A stretch of DNA of 64,000 bases from Nymphaea colorata. Lineage: Eukaryota > Streptophyta > Magnoliopsida > Nymphaeales > Nymphaeaceae. Each line of letters begins with the position of its first letter. Within the stretch, counting starts at the first letter, position 1. Both the position numbers and the translations under genes were made by a program. The DNA is taken from contig NC_045144.1 in NCBI RefSeq assembly GCF_008831285.2, positions 5,976,575-6,040,574 of the forward strand, given 5' to 3'. Of this stretch, positions 27,107 through 46,059 are shown piece after piece. The notes beneath the pieces were generated by a model. The model made no database searches, was not told the origin of the DNA, and saw nothing but the letters and a program-made list of their open reading frames with translations.

Positions 27107-27170
27107 AACGTTGTTATCTCTCTCTCTTTACCATTCTTAACGTTGTTATCTCTCTCTCTTTACCATTCTT
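27107..27170. repeat. Perfect 32-bp tandem duplication
   Basis: The unit beginning AACGTTGTTATCTCTC and ending CCATTCTT occurs at 27107-27138 and immediately again at 27139-27170 with no differences, suggesting a recent slippage event about 530 bp beyond the sucrose synthase stop codon. Confidence 0.9.
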
Positions 27171-27703
27171 GGCCTCCTTGTTAGACTCATTATTTCTTAA
27201 TCATTCTTTTTGTTAATGATCCTTATCGCCAACTTTGTACACGTGTCTTCTCTCATTCTACCGATCAACGACAAGAATGGTTACAAAATAATGTCCTAAA
27301 CTAAGGTGCATAAACATATCCCTTGAATTCGTTATCTCATGTATTTGTTATGCCACGAATTCGTTATCTCATGCAAACCATCTCAAACACGTTACATCAT
27401 AACATTATCTATCACATGAACTGCATGCACTCGTTATCTCGTCTGTAAGATTCATATAGTACTGTCCTTGTTCCATCAATATTTTCTTTTTCAGCTCTGC
27501 ATCACCTTAAGTTGCTAAGGAAGTGTTCCTTTGATTTCTTCGAATGTCCAACCATAAAAAAAAAGCTTTGTAGAAGAAAGCTGTTACAACCGGAGAAGCA
27601 AAACAAAGAAAAAAAAGAAAAACACGGAAGCTAGGTCCTAAAGGAAAAAACCACAGGTTCAAACGCCTAGATGGTAAATGGCAGCATCCTCTCGAATATA
27701 TTC

Positions 27704-34432
<6,729 letters not shown>

Positions 34433-34451
34433 GGATGAGCTCCTTCTTGAA

Positions 34452-36997
34452 CCTGAAGGTCCTGAAAGAAAGATCCCAAAGAATTCTCAAACTCCATGAC
34501 TCTTTCAATTACAAAGACTGATTGAAGCTACAGAGGTCAGGCGACCCCAAACCTATAAAACTCTAACCTAGATGACAGTTTGCAACGCACAAAGGACAAA
34601 GAAAAGCCGTATAGGTTAGAATGAAATCTAAAAGGAGAAAAAGATATCATAAATGTTTGGCTCAGACCTTCAAAAGATTATCAAAATTAAGCAAATTAAA
34701 CCAACAATAGCAGAATGGAGAGATCACACTGCACGAAAAAGAAAGAAGAAGTTCAAACTGAAAAAGCAAACTTCCACTTTGTAACCAACCAGAAGTTCGT
34801 TTCACCTACCACTCGCAGTTCTTCAAAGGAAATGGAGTGGGAGACTTGAAATTGTAGAAACAGCAAGTGCCGATATACGTATTGCTACTTATTTTGAAGG
34901 ACGAAAGAGTGGTACTGGAAACTGAAACGAAAGTTACAGATACTTCACTTTTTTTTTTTAACCTCGACAAGATTTATACTTACTTCAGTCGACCATTAAA
35001 ACACAACAATATCGCTCAAAAAAAAGAAAAACAGAAGTACTAACAATACAAAATAACACATCAAAGAGAAAAATGTATCTTCGCTACAAACATATCTCCA
35101 ACGTCCATAAAAGTTAAATTTTCACCTTGCCTGTATGAAGAAAACAGGTGCAACAAAGACACGACCCGCTTAAAATTGCTGTGAAGAAACCTTAAACATG
35201 ATCTAACGTACTTCCAAAATTTGCCTCATCCAAGTTCGGTAAAAACAAGCCATACGGTAATAATTGTAACTAGAGACTTGAAAAAACCAGTTCTCTTCGG
35301 GCAAACTTATTCCACCTAGCTTTTTGTTGGTCTGCAGCCAAAGAAACACCGCAAATTCTCCCGAGAAAACTTGCACGTGATAAGGACATCCAAGTTTCAA
35401 AGACAATGAAAGTATTTGTCGATACTCTCAGATCAGTGGAAACACGAAAGCGACATTTTCCTAACACATTAATCGGTTCTGTTGAAATAGTTAAGTGGAC
35501 CCACATTTGGATAAGCACAAGCTTTGCCCTGACAGATTTTTTGGGGGAGGGGTATCCTCTTTCTGGAAGACGGTAACATATTCTTCCAACAACTCTTCAA
35601 AAAAGAATGCATAGAAGACCACCAAACAGGCAGTGAGAAATGGACAAAACCTACAGTATCTTCAGATGCCGGAGAGATTTCTTAAGAAAAATTTAAAGAA
35701 AATCCAGATGGATAATAAAACTCCAACCTCGAAAGGAAATTTATTACGTCAAAAGGAAAAACAAAAAAACAAAAAATTGGCAATCGTTTCCTTATTGGAA
35801 GACAAACCAGAGAGCTTCGCAGTAAGATGAAGGCCGTTGCTTCCAGTTTTGATAAAAAAACGGAACTGTTTTAAAACCACGAAATAGCAAACGGTGGATC
35901 TTTTTTTTTCATGAAAAGGATAAAAAGTATCAGTTTATTTCAAACCCAAAAAATGTGAGATCGCCCGGCTGAAACCAGAGTCGTCATTTTCCAACAAAAC
36001 GTCACACAACCATCATCTATCCGAAGTGGCCAAGTGGACTAATCCTGAGAACATTACTGTCGCTATTGCAAACTCTCCCAAGTAAAACTATAAACTAAAG
36101 AATATAAATTATTTACAAGTGAAAGAAGCTGCATAATCTTCCACAGATGAGCTCAAATAATAATAAAAAAAGAACTTAATTTTCCTGAAACAACCACTCA
36201 AAAAGGAACAAGATAAGGTCGAAATCCGTAGTTGATTAACTTGATTCCCCACTATCAATAGTGGTGATAAGTTGACTGTTTAAACGCGATTTAATTAAAT
36301 AGATCAAAGTGAGAAACATTTACTGCACTTCGCCTAGAGTCCTAAGTCCATACGAGTGAAGTACATTTCTATTCTGGGAACAAGAAATGGTTGTTGTTGC
36401 TTTTCATTTATTTTTTGTTCATTCTCAAGGGTGACTGGCTTTCTAACTCTCAGATCGTCAAGTAGGTTCCAGGATCCAGCACCAACAACGTTCACTTTCC
36501 TTCTAACAACACAAACTTGAGTTGGTCGTAAACTATCCATCATTTTCTCATGAATCCCTCATCAAACCTCTACCATCCTCATCATCACTAAACATCTTAG
36601 AACTGTCTTTGCCAAGATGGCAACACAGATACGATCGATCATTTTTTTTTTCCCAACACGGCGATACCTCGACCGGAAAAAATCGCGGGAAGAGCTAGAA
36701 ACTTCCTCTTTCCAGGACCCGTCTCGAACAGAACTCGATCTCAACCTCATAAACTGTCAACCCCTCTGAAAGTTCGTAGGAACTAGTCGGGAAATCCCCA
36801 GAACAAACTACCCTCCAAAACCAGAGAAGAGTAAACAAAAAGGAACAGTAATCTATCGCCCATACGACCACCTCACTCCCACCGAGAATTCCACGTCATC
36901 TCACCACTACCATCACCAACCAACCAAAGAAAGAATAGATGGAGCTCCAAGAAACCCCAGCAGAGCCAAAAATGGCACCTCAGAACCAGAAGTTTAC
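34452..36997 (-). other. Probable 5'-UTR leader intron of sucrose synthase
   Basis: On the - strand an acceptor (TTTCAG or TTCAG, exon starting at 34461 or 34452) lies just upstream of the ATG, and a donor GAG|GTAAAC sits at 36997. A ~2.5 kb leader intron fits sucrose synthase genes, which often have one and in which it contributes to expression. No other gene or mobile element was recognised inside it. The acceptor choice is not resolved. Confidence 0.55.
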
Positions 36998-37140
36998 CTC
37001 AAAATGGAACGGAAAGCCGGACCTCCCCAAAAGCTCTCCCCCACAAAGGGAGAGCGGAGAAAGAAAAAGGAGAAGGGAAGAAGGAAAGAACGTAATAAAC
37101 GCAAATAAAGTACTACACAGAAGGAACCACTAACGGAGAC
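36998..37140 (-). other. Inferred non-coding leader exon of sucrose synthase
   Basis: Pyrimidine-rich on the - strand (TCTCCTTCTTCTCCACC, later TTCTTTCCTTCTTCCC), as in plant 5' leaders. It lies between the TATA-like box and the leader donor. The start is set only by the usual ~30-nt spacing from TATA. Confidence 0.4.
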
Positions 37141-37166
37141 GGTGGAGAAGAAGGAGAGAATTGCTC

Positions 37167-37174
37167 CTTAAATA
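37167..37174 (-). promoter_or_regulatory. TATA-like box for sucrose synthase
   Basis: On the - strand TATTTAAG within GCGTATTTAAGGAGC, about 30 bp upstream of the pyrimidine-rich presumed leader exon. It is the best TATA candidate in the 3 kb upstream of the ATG; transcript ends would be needed to confirm it. Confidence 0.4.
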
Positions 37175-38427
37175 CGCAACATCCAGCCCCACCTCCCTCG
37201 TCCCACCAACACTACGACTACTACTACTGTACCACCGTCTGGTTTCGCAAGCTGTTTTCCTTTATCGTCCACCCGCTTCTGGTTTTCTAATACCGCTTTG
37301 CCACCGCGAACCTTTCCACCTTACTGGCTTCTTCTTCTTCTAATTTCAAAACCCGGTCTCTTTTTCTTATGATTTACCGTTTTCGTTAACGCATAAGTCA
37401 AGCCATGTTTAGAACCCGTTGGAATTGGTGGAAACATCAAACAAGGTAACAATCAAGAGTAGCACGTGTCGACTGCCCAACACTTTCAAGGATATTTTAA
37501 AAGTTTACATTTTTAATTTACTCGCACACATTTTATTTATTTTTTAATGACTATTTTACTAGTTTTAACCAATTTACGATCGATTCACTAATTTGACCAA
37601 TCTAAACCAGTTTCAGAATCAGGTGACTTATGAATCCCAAAACCGAGTTCAAATAAATAAAGAATATATTTAACCTTTTGTCTGTTTGAGTTAGTCATGC
37701 TGATTTTTGCTTATTTTTAAGTTTAAGTTTATCTAATTAATTTATGCTGGGCTCACCTTTCTTTATTTTTGACTTATTTATTGCATTAATAGAATGAGTG
37801 AAAACGCTCTAAAAGGAAGTTGGTGAGAGTTTGGTTATCAGTTTGATTTTTTTTTATATACATCATCTTCTTCAAACAAAAGAAAAAAAAAAAAGCTTTC
37901 CTCATCAAAAACAAATAAATTCAATGAATACAGGCAGCCTTCCGGGCTGGTAGGACTATCAGCCCCCTCAGATTTTGAAAAAAGTAATACTAGTTATAAT
38001 TTTTAGAAATTATAATTTGGCTATTATGAATGTTTCGAAAATATATTACTTTCTATAAAAAAAAAATGCTCATTCCCCAAGAAAAACTCCTTAGATTCGG
38101 CCTCTGAAAGCAAACATTTGAGATACAGCTCCATACTTGTGTGTATGTTTAATAATGGTACTTGAAAGATGGGGACACAGATGAGACCCGTAATCAAATA
38201 CACACCGTCCTACCAATCCTGGGTACTGTCTGAATGTTTGGTAGGTTTCATCACGCAAATAATGAAACCAAATGTTATGTTTCCAAGAAAAGACAAAACA
38301 TCTTAAATTTCATTTTTTTGTGTTTGAATCAAACGGACACACAAACCTACGAACTTATAAAGCTTGACAGCTAGAGTTACATACTGGAGCTCCATAATGG
38401 GTGGCAGAGTTACAATAGCATGCGTAA

Positions 38428-38480
38428 TTGGGTGGCAAAGCCGCTCATACTTAAGGGGTATGAGGTTCGAGTTTCGTTGT
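38428..38480 (+). mobile_element. Possible tRNA-derived SINE head
   Basis: An A-box-like GTGGCAAAGCCG (38432-38443) is followed about 20 nt later by a B-box-like GGTTCGAGTTT (38464-38474), the internal RNA polymerase III promoter layout of plant tRNA-derived SINEs. No poly-T or A tail and no flanking duplication were identified, so the extent is unknown. Confidence 0.35.
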
Positions 38481-40350
38481 CACTGACATGCTCTGATATG
38501 TTATTTCTTCCGACGGCAAACAATGGTAAGCATTACACTCAAGTTGAAAAATGTTCACCAAGCTCCAAAGCAATACCAAAATCTTGAAAGTACAAAAGTA
38601 TGGCCTTAAGAGTTTTATGTCGAAAGTGGTTTCCCATAAATAAACATTTTAGACCTGAATTACCAAATGGAAGGAATGGCAACTGATGCTTTTGAGGCAT
38701 TTGAAACTCTTGCTAAGAATCTTTATTCTCAGCCCAAAACTAATGATCAAATGAATTTGTAGCACAATAAGCACACCTTTGGAAGTGTGACACCTCTTGG
38801 TTGGATTGTTTTTGTATGTGTATTCATAGAATATCGTTCTTATGTTTTAAACGTCAAGGTTTTCTTTGGGTATAATAATGTGAGTTTGAAAAAAATAAGA
38901 AAAACTATAGAACAAAAAATAAAAAAATAAAAAAACTTTCAAATTAGAAAGATTTTTTCTTTTGTGAGGGGATCCAATATTTGCATTGATCATCTCCACA
39001 TGCAAAAGAGAGAGAGAGAGAGTGTGTGTGTATATATATATATATAGCAATTAAATGACCTATTTGTATGAGGAGCATAACATAGCTATTGGGCTAACGT
39101 GTGGGAAGTAACACATCTCTAACTCCATTTTTGTGAGCATTATATCTTTACATCTTAAGTAGTGGGATGAGGTATCTAAGTTGAAGAAGAATATACCACT
39201 CCCAGCTGACTTAACCTAGCAAACCTCAACCTTACAAATGAACAAAACAAGGTATTTTTAGGGTCTTATATACATGCATCATAGATTCCTTTTCAAAATC
39301 TCAAAGGCAAAGTTTATTCTTGAACCTTTTTCACCGTTGGAATGTTAAAAACCTATTAACATAACGATAAAAAATGTCTAAAATAAAAAAGAAAAGAAAT
39401 GTTTTAAATGTATTGTTTTCATTGTGGTGTTCTTTTACCATTTTATTCGGCTCCCTTATTTTTCATGTATTTAATATTTTTTTCAAAAAAAAAAAAGATT
39501 TTTGTGATTATAGCCTATTGTTATGAACGTAGGTACTCCTAAGGGGTGAATATTATTCACAATCTCTAGAGTCCGTCAGAACATCTGTAGACATCTCAAA
39601 AGGTCCAGAAATTAATTCAGGTTCTCCAATCATTGGGGCAAGTTGATGTCACCAAGTAGGGCTCTATTCCTGGGAGCACCATAAATATTAAATACCGATG
39701 AGATTTAGGCACTTTTAAAAAATACCTTGGTATTAAATAAGTGGTAGTTATGTACCAATTAAAATTTTTTTATTTCCACTGAGTGATGAGATCAAGTGAC
39801 ACCCATAGGAAATGAGATTCCAGGTATCAAGATCCAAATCCAAAATGGATAAAATAATTCACTTCATTACTCAATAAAAAAAAATTGCAAAGTTAACAAT
39901 ATTCTGAAATGTAAGTTAAAGATGAAAACATCCTAACTTACTGGTCGCAAATTTATCCAAGAGCTATGTTTTTCGTCTCCAAGAGAAAAAGACCATAAGA
40001 ATGCCAGTGGGTCCGACAGTTTGGTCCAAGATCGGAAATGTTTTCACATCCTTCACCTTTCGGAATCTCCCCTTATATGACCAGCAAACTTAGAATGGTG
40101 AAGAAGGGAAAACAAGAAAAGAAAGAAACGATGCTCAGAAAAGCAAGCAGATTTTCCATGTTTTGTGGCTAACATCGGAAAACATTTTCCCACATTTTAG
40201 TAGAGGGGCTTTTTCATAATTTGAGAGAAGTTTTTTTGGATTTTAAAATTTCCCTTATAGGGGTGAGGGTCTTCTATTTAACCAAAAACGCACCTTAGTC
40301 ATTGTTTGCCTATAACACGTGATCCTTTGTTAGGAACCATAACATATAAC

Positions 40351-40761
40351 TATGGATGTTAATAGATCAAATTCGGATTGGATATATCTTTAATCATATC
40401 CGTTTTTTTCGAATATTCGCATATTCGGATTCAAATTCGAAAAAAGAACAGTCATATCCGAATCCAAATCCAAAATCCAATTTTACAATCCGAATCCGAA
40501 TTTTAAACCAAATTTAACTAATTTTCAAAATTTAATAGCATTAAATACAGGATATTTGTCTAAAAATGAATCTGATCTGAATCCATATCCAAATGTGATC
40601 AGATTTTAATGTATATCCGAATGTGAATGAGATCGGATGCTATTTATGAAATCTGAATCCGATCCGATTTCTTAATCATATATTAAATTTTTTTCCATGT
40701 CCGATATTTTGAATCGGATCAAACGGATATCCGATTTAAATTGGATATATTGACATCCCTA
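40351..40761. mobile_element. hAT-type MITE with perfect 8-bp target duplication
   Basis: 411 bp. The left end TATGGATGTTAATA and the complement of the right end TAGGGATGTCAATA form the terminal inverted repeats. CATATAAC flanks both sides exactly (40343-40350 and 40762-40769). The interior is filled with TCGGATTCGAAT/ATCCGAAT-type words in both orientations. There is no coding capacity. Terminus and 8-bp duplication indicate the hAT superfamily; it differs in sequence from the CGTATCG hAT group. Confidence 0.85.
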
Positions 40762-40899
40762 CATATAACATGCTCCCAAAAAAAATTGATAGTGCATGAA
40801 TTACCTGGAAAGCTGTCACATGACTGCAGTTATTGGTATGACATGGGTATGGGGTTGGGGGTATGAGTTGTAGGTACAGGTGGTGTAAGTAAGCACATG

Positions 40900-41004
<105 letters not shown>

Positions 41005-42904
41005 ATAATAATAATCTACAAAAGTTGTGGAAATTAAAGAAAAAGATGAAATCTAGGTGAAAGGAAAATAAAAAAAAAGGAAAAATCAAGATCAAAGTAA
41101 AAATTAAATTTTAAAAAAATGAATAAAAGTTAAGTTTTAAAATACAGCTATACCCAACCGTACCCACCTATCCGTATCACCGTACCTACCTACCAACACA
41201 GGTATGACATAACTTGGAAACCACCTCGATGCAAACGGAAAACTCAATAAACCTTGCTAGTTACAATGATAAGAAGGCAGCTGGAAATCCTCCTCATCAA
41301 GTGGGAGAACTTGGAAAACCTCCATAATTTAAGCGACTGGATGCTATAAGCTTTTGGAACGCACACCATGAAAGCTCTGCTCTCAGAAACAAGGGACACC
41401 ATGAAATCTCTCCTCTCAAACACAAGACTCGAGTAAAGTGATCTTTTTACAAAGTTTGGTTTGATTAACTTTCTTAGACAAAATTATTAAGTAGCACTTT
41501 AGAAACTGTCTTATGTTAACCAAGAGTCCTAGGCGCTGGCAAGAGAGGGTTTATGAGTTTGGATTTTAGATTTCAATTGAAGCTCTAATATGGTCTATTA
41601 TCTATGATGAAATGGATATGGGATGGGTCTGCATCTGAATGTTCATAGGAACTACTCCAAAGTGCTACTAATTTTTTTGTTCTAAGTCTGATTTTAGTTA
41701 AATATGGATTCAAGCTCTTGAACACCTGAACAATATTGATTCAAACTATAAAACGTGGATACATGTATGCATTTGATGCCTATAATGTATTTCATGTGTT
41801 ATCATATATTGTTTGGAACATCAGACAGATGTAATTTCAATTCTTCTGGGGTTTTTGGCAGTAATAATACTTTGTTACTGTCCCGTAAACCTCCTACAAA
41901 AATTAAGGCAAGTCCATAAAATAGCATAACAAGTACAGATTCATGAGACAATAGCACTGTATTACTATCACAGATCGACCCCTTAGATTTCTCTGCCACA
42001 AAAGTCTTATCACTCTCCATTCATGCATTTTTAACAGATCATTTTCTCCACTATACCAAGGCTTTAACAAAACATGGATCATGTAGCCCAATCAGCACGA
42101 AGAATGAAAGAATATTCATAATAGTGTTTAGTTTTGTCATTAAAGGACATTATTTGCTAGTAAAAAAATATGAACGGCTCACAAGATAACAAATGCCGCT
42201 CAGATCAATATCGTTCCCCCACATGAGTCGAGTCCGATTAAATAATCCACGATCTTATATTCCACTATAAAATACCAATACTAATTTGTCTCATCCAAAC
42301 ATTACTAGAAGTCCTTAAGATGCCTAATATCTCTAAGGACATACACAACAAATGAAGCATGAATTGCTTTTCATTGATCAATATTAAATGGACTTATTGT
42401 AATTAATATAAGATACGTGATATGTCTTACGGTCCGCAATAAAATATCTCACATTCAATACACTTATGCAAAGCACTAACAGGATAAGTTCTTTTGTCGC
42501 ACATGTCCAACGTCTAGGAAAATTGACTTGTGCTCAAAATGCCAACTTTTTCATTATGATATTTTGATATCTTAGATTCGGTTTACCAAGCTTACACATG
42601 GCTTCGGGCAAGTCGTCAAAATTCAAAGGTAACTCCAAAAGAGAAATATGTTCTTAAACACATGAAAACAATGTGTGGTTTATGCGGATACTCTTAACTC
42701 ATTATTTTATGTTCTTTGAGTTCTTTAATATATCTGAAGACATGCTTCACTTTCTATCAAGTGTTATTATATTTTCGACATTTCATCTTAGCTGTATAAG
42801 ACAATCTGTTCATATTACTGAACAATCTTAACAAATGCACGACATGTTCTCATAAACAAAAACAAAAAAGATGAAGAATGTTATGTCTCAAAGCAGTCCC
42901 ATAG

Positions 42905-45304
42905 ATCTTACTTGTCCCAAATGCAAGTCTCTCCTGTGAATACTTCTATAAATGGATCAAGAATCAAACAAATTTCAGGTCTAGAAAGAGCAAGGTGTTG
43001 CAGAGATCCAACAGTTTTTCTATATAGGGTTGGATCATGAAAAACTTTATCTCTTGTTAATGTTGCTGCACCTTAGAATTCATAAGAGTGCTTGTATGCT
43101 TAGAATTCTCCATTTCAACTCTTTCAAGAATAACTTTTGGATATTTTACTTGACATAAGAAAATGTCATGGGAATTCCATGAAACCTCCACTCCCAAGAA
43201 ACAAGAAAGCCCACCATCGACCTTAGAATTCATGGTTCAAAGTCCCTCATAAGGGACTTTACAACCGTTTGAAAGGAATGCTAAGGAGGAGTTACAATTC
43301 AGATGATGGTAACTCTTCCCTCCTACCATCAAGATTTCGTTTAATGGTTTATAATTGTTTTTAGTAAATTCCAATATTATCAGTGGCTCAAATTCTTTCC
43401 TTCATCTGACTTGATCCTTAATATCTTTTATTAAAATTTTCATCCCATGACGGGCGGCATCACTTTATCCTCGATATTATTTCTTTCAGTGGAAACCGCT
43501 GAAGGCTTTAAATCGTTTCATATATAGGGACAAATGGGTGGGCATGGTATTCACATGCGATCCGTCAGCCTGTCATGTAGCCGGAAGCCGATACGATGTG
43601 TATCGGGCGATTCAAGCCAATGCGGACGACGCTGGCGACAAAGCAATTGATAACGTAACACCAACAGCTAGCATCCAGAGTTCATCTAGGACCCGCTCTA
43701 CGGTATCGCATACTATTCCATGAATCTATCATAAAGATTGAGGTAAATTTATAGAAGACAGTATTTTGTGATTATGTTCCAATTTTTTAGACATATTCAT
43801 CAAACAATTTCTTATCATTAGCCTTGTCAAATGTCTTCTTAGAGGGTAATTGACAATAGGAACACTGGTACAGTTTTATATAAATTTGCCATAAAATTTT
43901 GAGTATATTAAAAAAACAATACATTTTAGTGTTTCATGAGTCTATCCCACCGATCTTAAGAACCTTGTGTTAGTGTTGTTGTTACTAAATGCCCCCTAAC
44001 CACTGGAAGTGAGGATGCCATCGAAATCATATGCGGCATTTTTAATAATATGCATTTCACATTTTGAATTGCCTATGCTAATTTATTGCACATGATATTT
44101 CTGATTTTCTCAACTCGTCACAATGTTTACCGCTGTAAATTGTTCCCGCTCGGTGTGAATGGTCTACTGACTCTACTCATGCTTGTTAAAATTAGTTTGA
44201 ACTGGCACATCTGAATCGAATCAGTGGTGATGAGACTCAATTATATGGCCAATTCAAAGGGGTCAAGTAGCATTTTTTTTTAATTAAGTTTTCTTATTTT
44301 TAAATCATTTAATAAATTATTCTTCTCACAACTTATGAATAAAAGCCTGCGAAGAATGTCTGCAATCTCCTGTAAGAACCATGTCATCAACATATACTAA
44401 AAAAATTTTACCATGTTGATGCATAACAAATAATGACCGATCAATTGAACTTGAAACAAAACTATAATTAAGGAGAAAAGAACTCTCTTGCAAACCATGC
44501 CCATGACACTTGCTTAAGACCATACAAAGATCGGTCATGAAGCTTACAAACATACTCAAGATGCACAAAATCCTTGTATCCAGGAGGTTCCTGCATATAA
44601 ATATCCTCTTGATGTGACCCATGGAGATCAAAGGCGTTCTTGATATCAAGATGTCATATTTCCCATTTTTTGAAAATGGCAACTGAAAGCACTACACTAC
44701 ACGAATACTGACAGATCGAACGACAAGAAAGAAAGTCTCATGGAAATCAACTTCTACTTGGGTAAAACCTTTAGCAAACAGATGTGCTTTCAATTTGTCT
44801 AGAGTCTCATCCGAGTTTAATTTTGTTTTAAAACCCATTTTGATCCAACCAAGTTCATAGAGTTATCATATGGAACTAATTTCCAAGTTTTGTTGGCAGC
44901 CAAGGCCTTCATTTCTTCATTCATTCGCCTCCTTTCAACCAAAATGGCGAAGGGTTTCTTGAATCGAGTGAGGTTCTCTAGGAATGCCTGGATATAGAGA
45001 ATGCAAATTTGCATATTTTGGTTTTGGTTTTTATGCACCCACCATGGATCTAGTAACCATAGATCTGTTCGATGGTGAGACTGGAATATTAGACGCAGAA
45101 GTCTTGATGTGATCATTGGTTGCAGCAACATTTTTTAGAAATATTTTGATCTTCCATGGAACTGTTATTTGTCCCACCATGATGATCTACATTAGGCGTT
45201 TCAATTTGTTGAAGGCCATTAGCACCAATAGAATCTACAACAGCTTCAAGTTTACAAGAGTTTCGTTGGCTGACGACTGTGTTATATGTAGACACTTCAA
45301 TATT
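42905..45304 (-). pseudogene. Copia D: degenerate copia pol fragment split by an insertion
   Basis: On the - strand from right to left: IN-RT linker (from ~45300); RT start MKALAANKTWKLV and LVGSKWVLK (about 44840); FAKGFTQVEVDFHETF (about 44750); YVDDMVLTGD (about 44380). The RT then stops after QAFIHKL at ~44330 and resumes at ~43210 with FLGVEVSW, KYPKVILERVEMEN and DPTLYRKTVGSLQHL (to about 42905). Many stops and frameshifts; no LTRs, primer site or RNase H identified. In an intact element the two RT halves would be about 50 nt apart, so ~1.1 kb was inserted here. Confidence 0.8.
43215..44326. other. ~1.1 kb insertion of unknown origin inside copia D
   Basis: Defined by the broken RT of copia D. 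The part 43440-43735 is visibly GC-richer than its surroundings, with an open + strand frame of about 60 codons (TCDPSACHVAGSRYDVYRA). No terminal repeats or clear target duplication were found. Identity unknown. Confidence 0.5.
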
Positions 45305-45540
45305 CTAGTGACCTACATCAATCTCAAGGTCATGGAATCTAGCATCATGAATTTTTTTTTTATGGCTGGTTCTTTTCAACTTGCTACGTCCTCTTTTATC
45401 ATCCCGATCTTCAAAATAAGAAAAGTCATTAATCAAAGAATTAGATTCGTATAAAGATCCAGGATTATAAATCTCTAGGCTGGTGTGCTCTGCAACCCTG
45501 GTTAAGTCCAAACAGAGGGTTTCAACATCTTGAGTGAGGG

Positions 45541-46057
45541 TCACCTTGGACTACCTGCTCCACCCAGGGCGATGAGTTTAGCCCTCCCAAAAAATCCCAA
45601 TCTAAGATAGACTGCTGAAAGACCCGGGAAAGGCTCTATTTTCCCATATTCTTCACCTGTCAACAAAGTAGAGAGCAGCCCCCAACCCCATGAGTCAACC
45701 CAAAACCGGGCCTTTTCACCATTCCCCACACTCCAGGAAACTCGGTGGCTAACTTCGCTCCAACCCCATATGACAGCCTTACATGAGGCTAAGTGCCGAG
45801 GCATCCATTTAAGCATCCACAAGCTTAGAGTTCTTGAGATATTTAAATCTCCCAAGAGTTGCCCAGAACGAGTCTTGAAGACGGGCCTTAATGCCCCATT
45901 GCACCATAAAAGCTCTGTTGAGGGTCTGAGCATCTTTGATATTAATACCCTCTTCCTCGAGTGGTAGACATAACAGATTCCACCGGAGTAAGTGAGGGAA
46001 GTGGTGCTCATCTGTGTCCCTCCAAAGAAACCTCGTTTCATCAATTATTTTAGTCAA
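45541..46057 (-). pseudogene. Plant L1-type LINE fragment (reverse-transcriptase C-terminal region)
   Basis: On the - strand, FLWRDTDEHHFPHLLRWNLLCLP then EEGINIKDAQTLNRAFMVQWGI is the region after the RT core in plant LINE ORF2 (pattern FLW..W...C.P...GGLG...L...N.A...KW). After a frameshift near 45815 comes VGNGEKARFWVDSWG, matching the family's VG(D/N)G...FW.D.W motif. Both ends of the ORF2 are missing and the fragment abuts copia D. Confidence 0.75.
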
Positions 46058-46059
46058 TT

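Larger units (their letters stand above)
22414..27703. other. Convergent spacer between BIG5 and sucrose synthase
   Basis: The first ~550 bp probably hold the BIG5 3' UTR; no canonical AATAAA was found. The rest has no supportable gene. An open block at 25670-25990 exists on both strands and is preceded by a 20-A run near 25748, perhaps a retrotransposed scrap. Short tandem duplications are listed separately. The last ~200 bp before 27703 should include the sucrose synthase 3' UTR. Confidence 0.6.

Noticed and set aside
38428-38480. A functional tRNA gene
   Set aside because: Only A- and B-box-like words are present; no cloverleaf with acceptor stem could be formed by eye.
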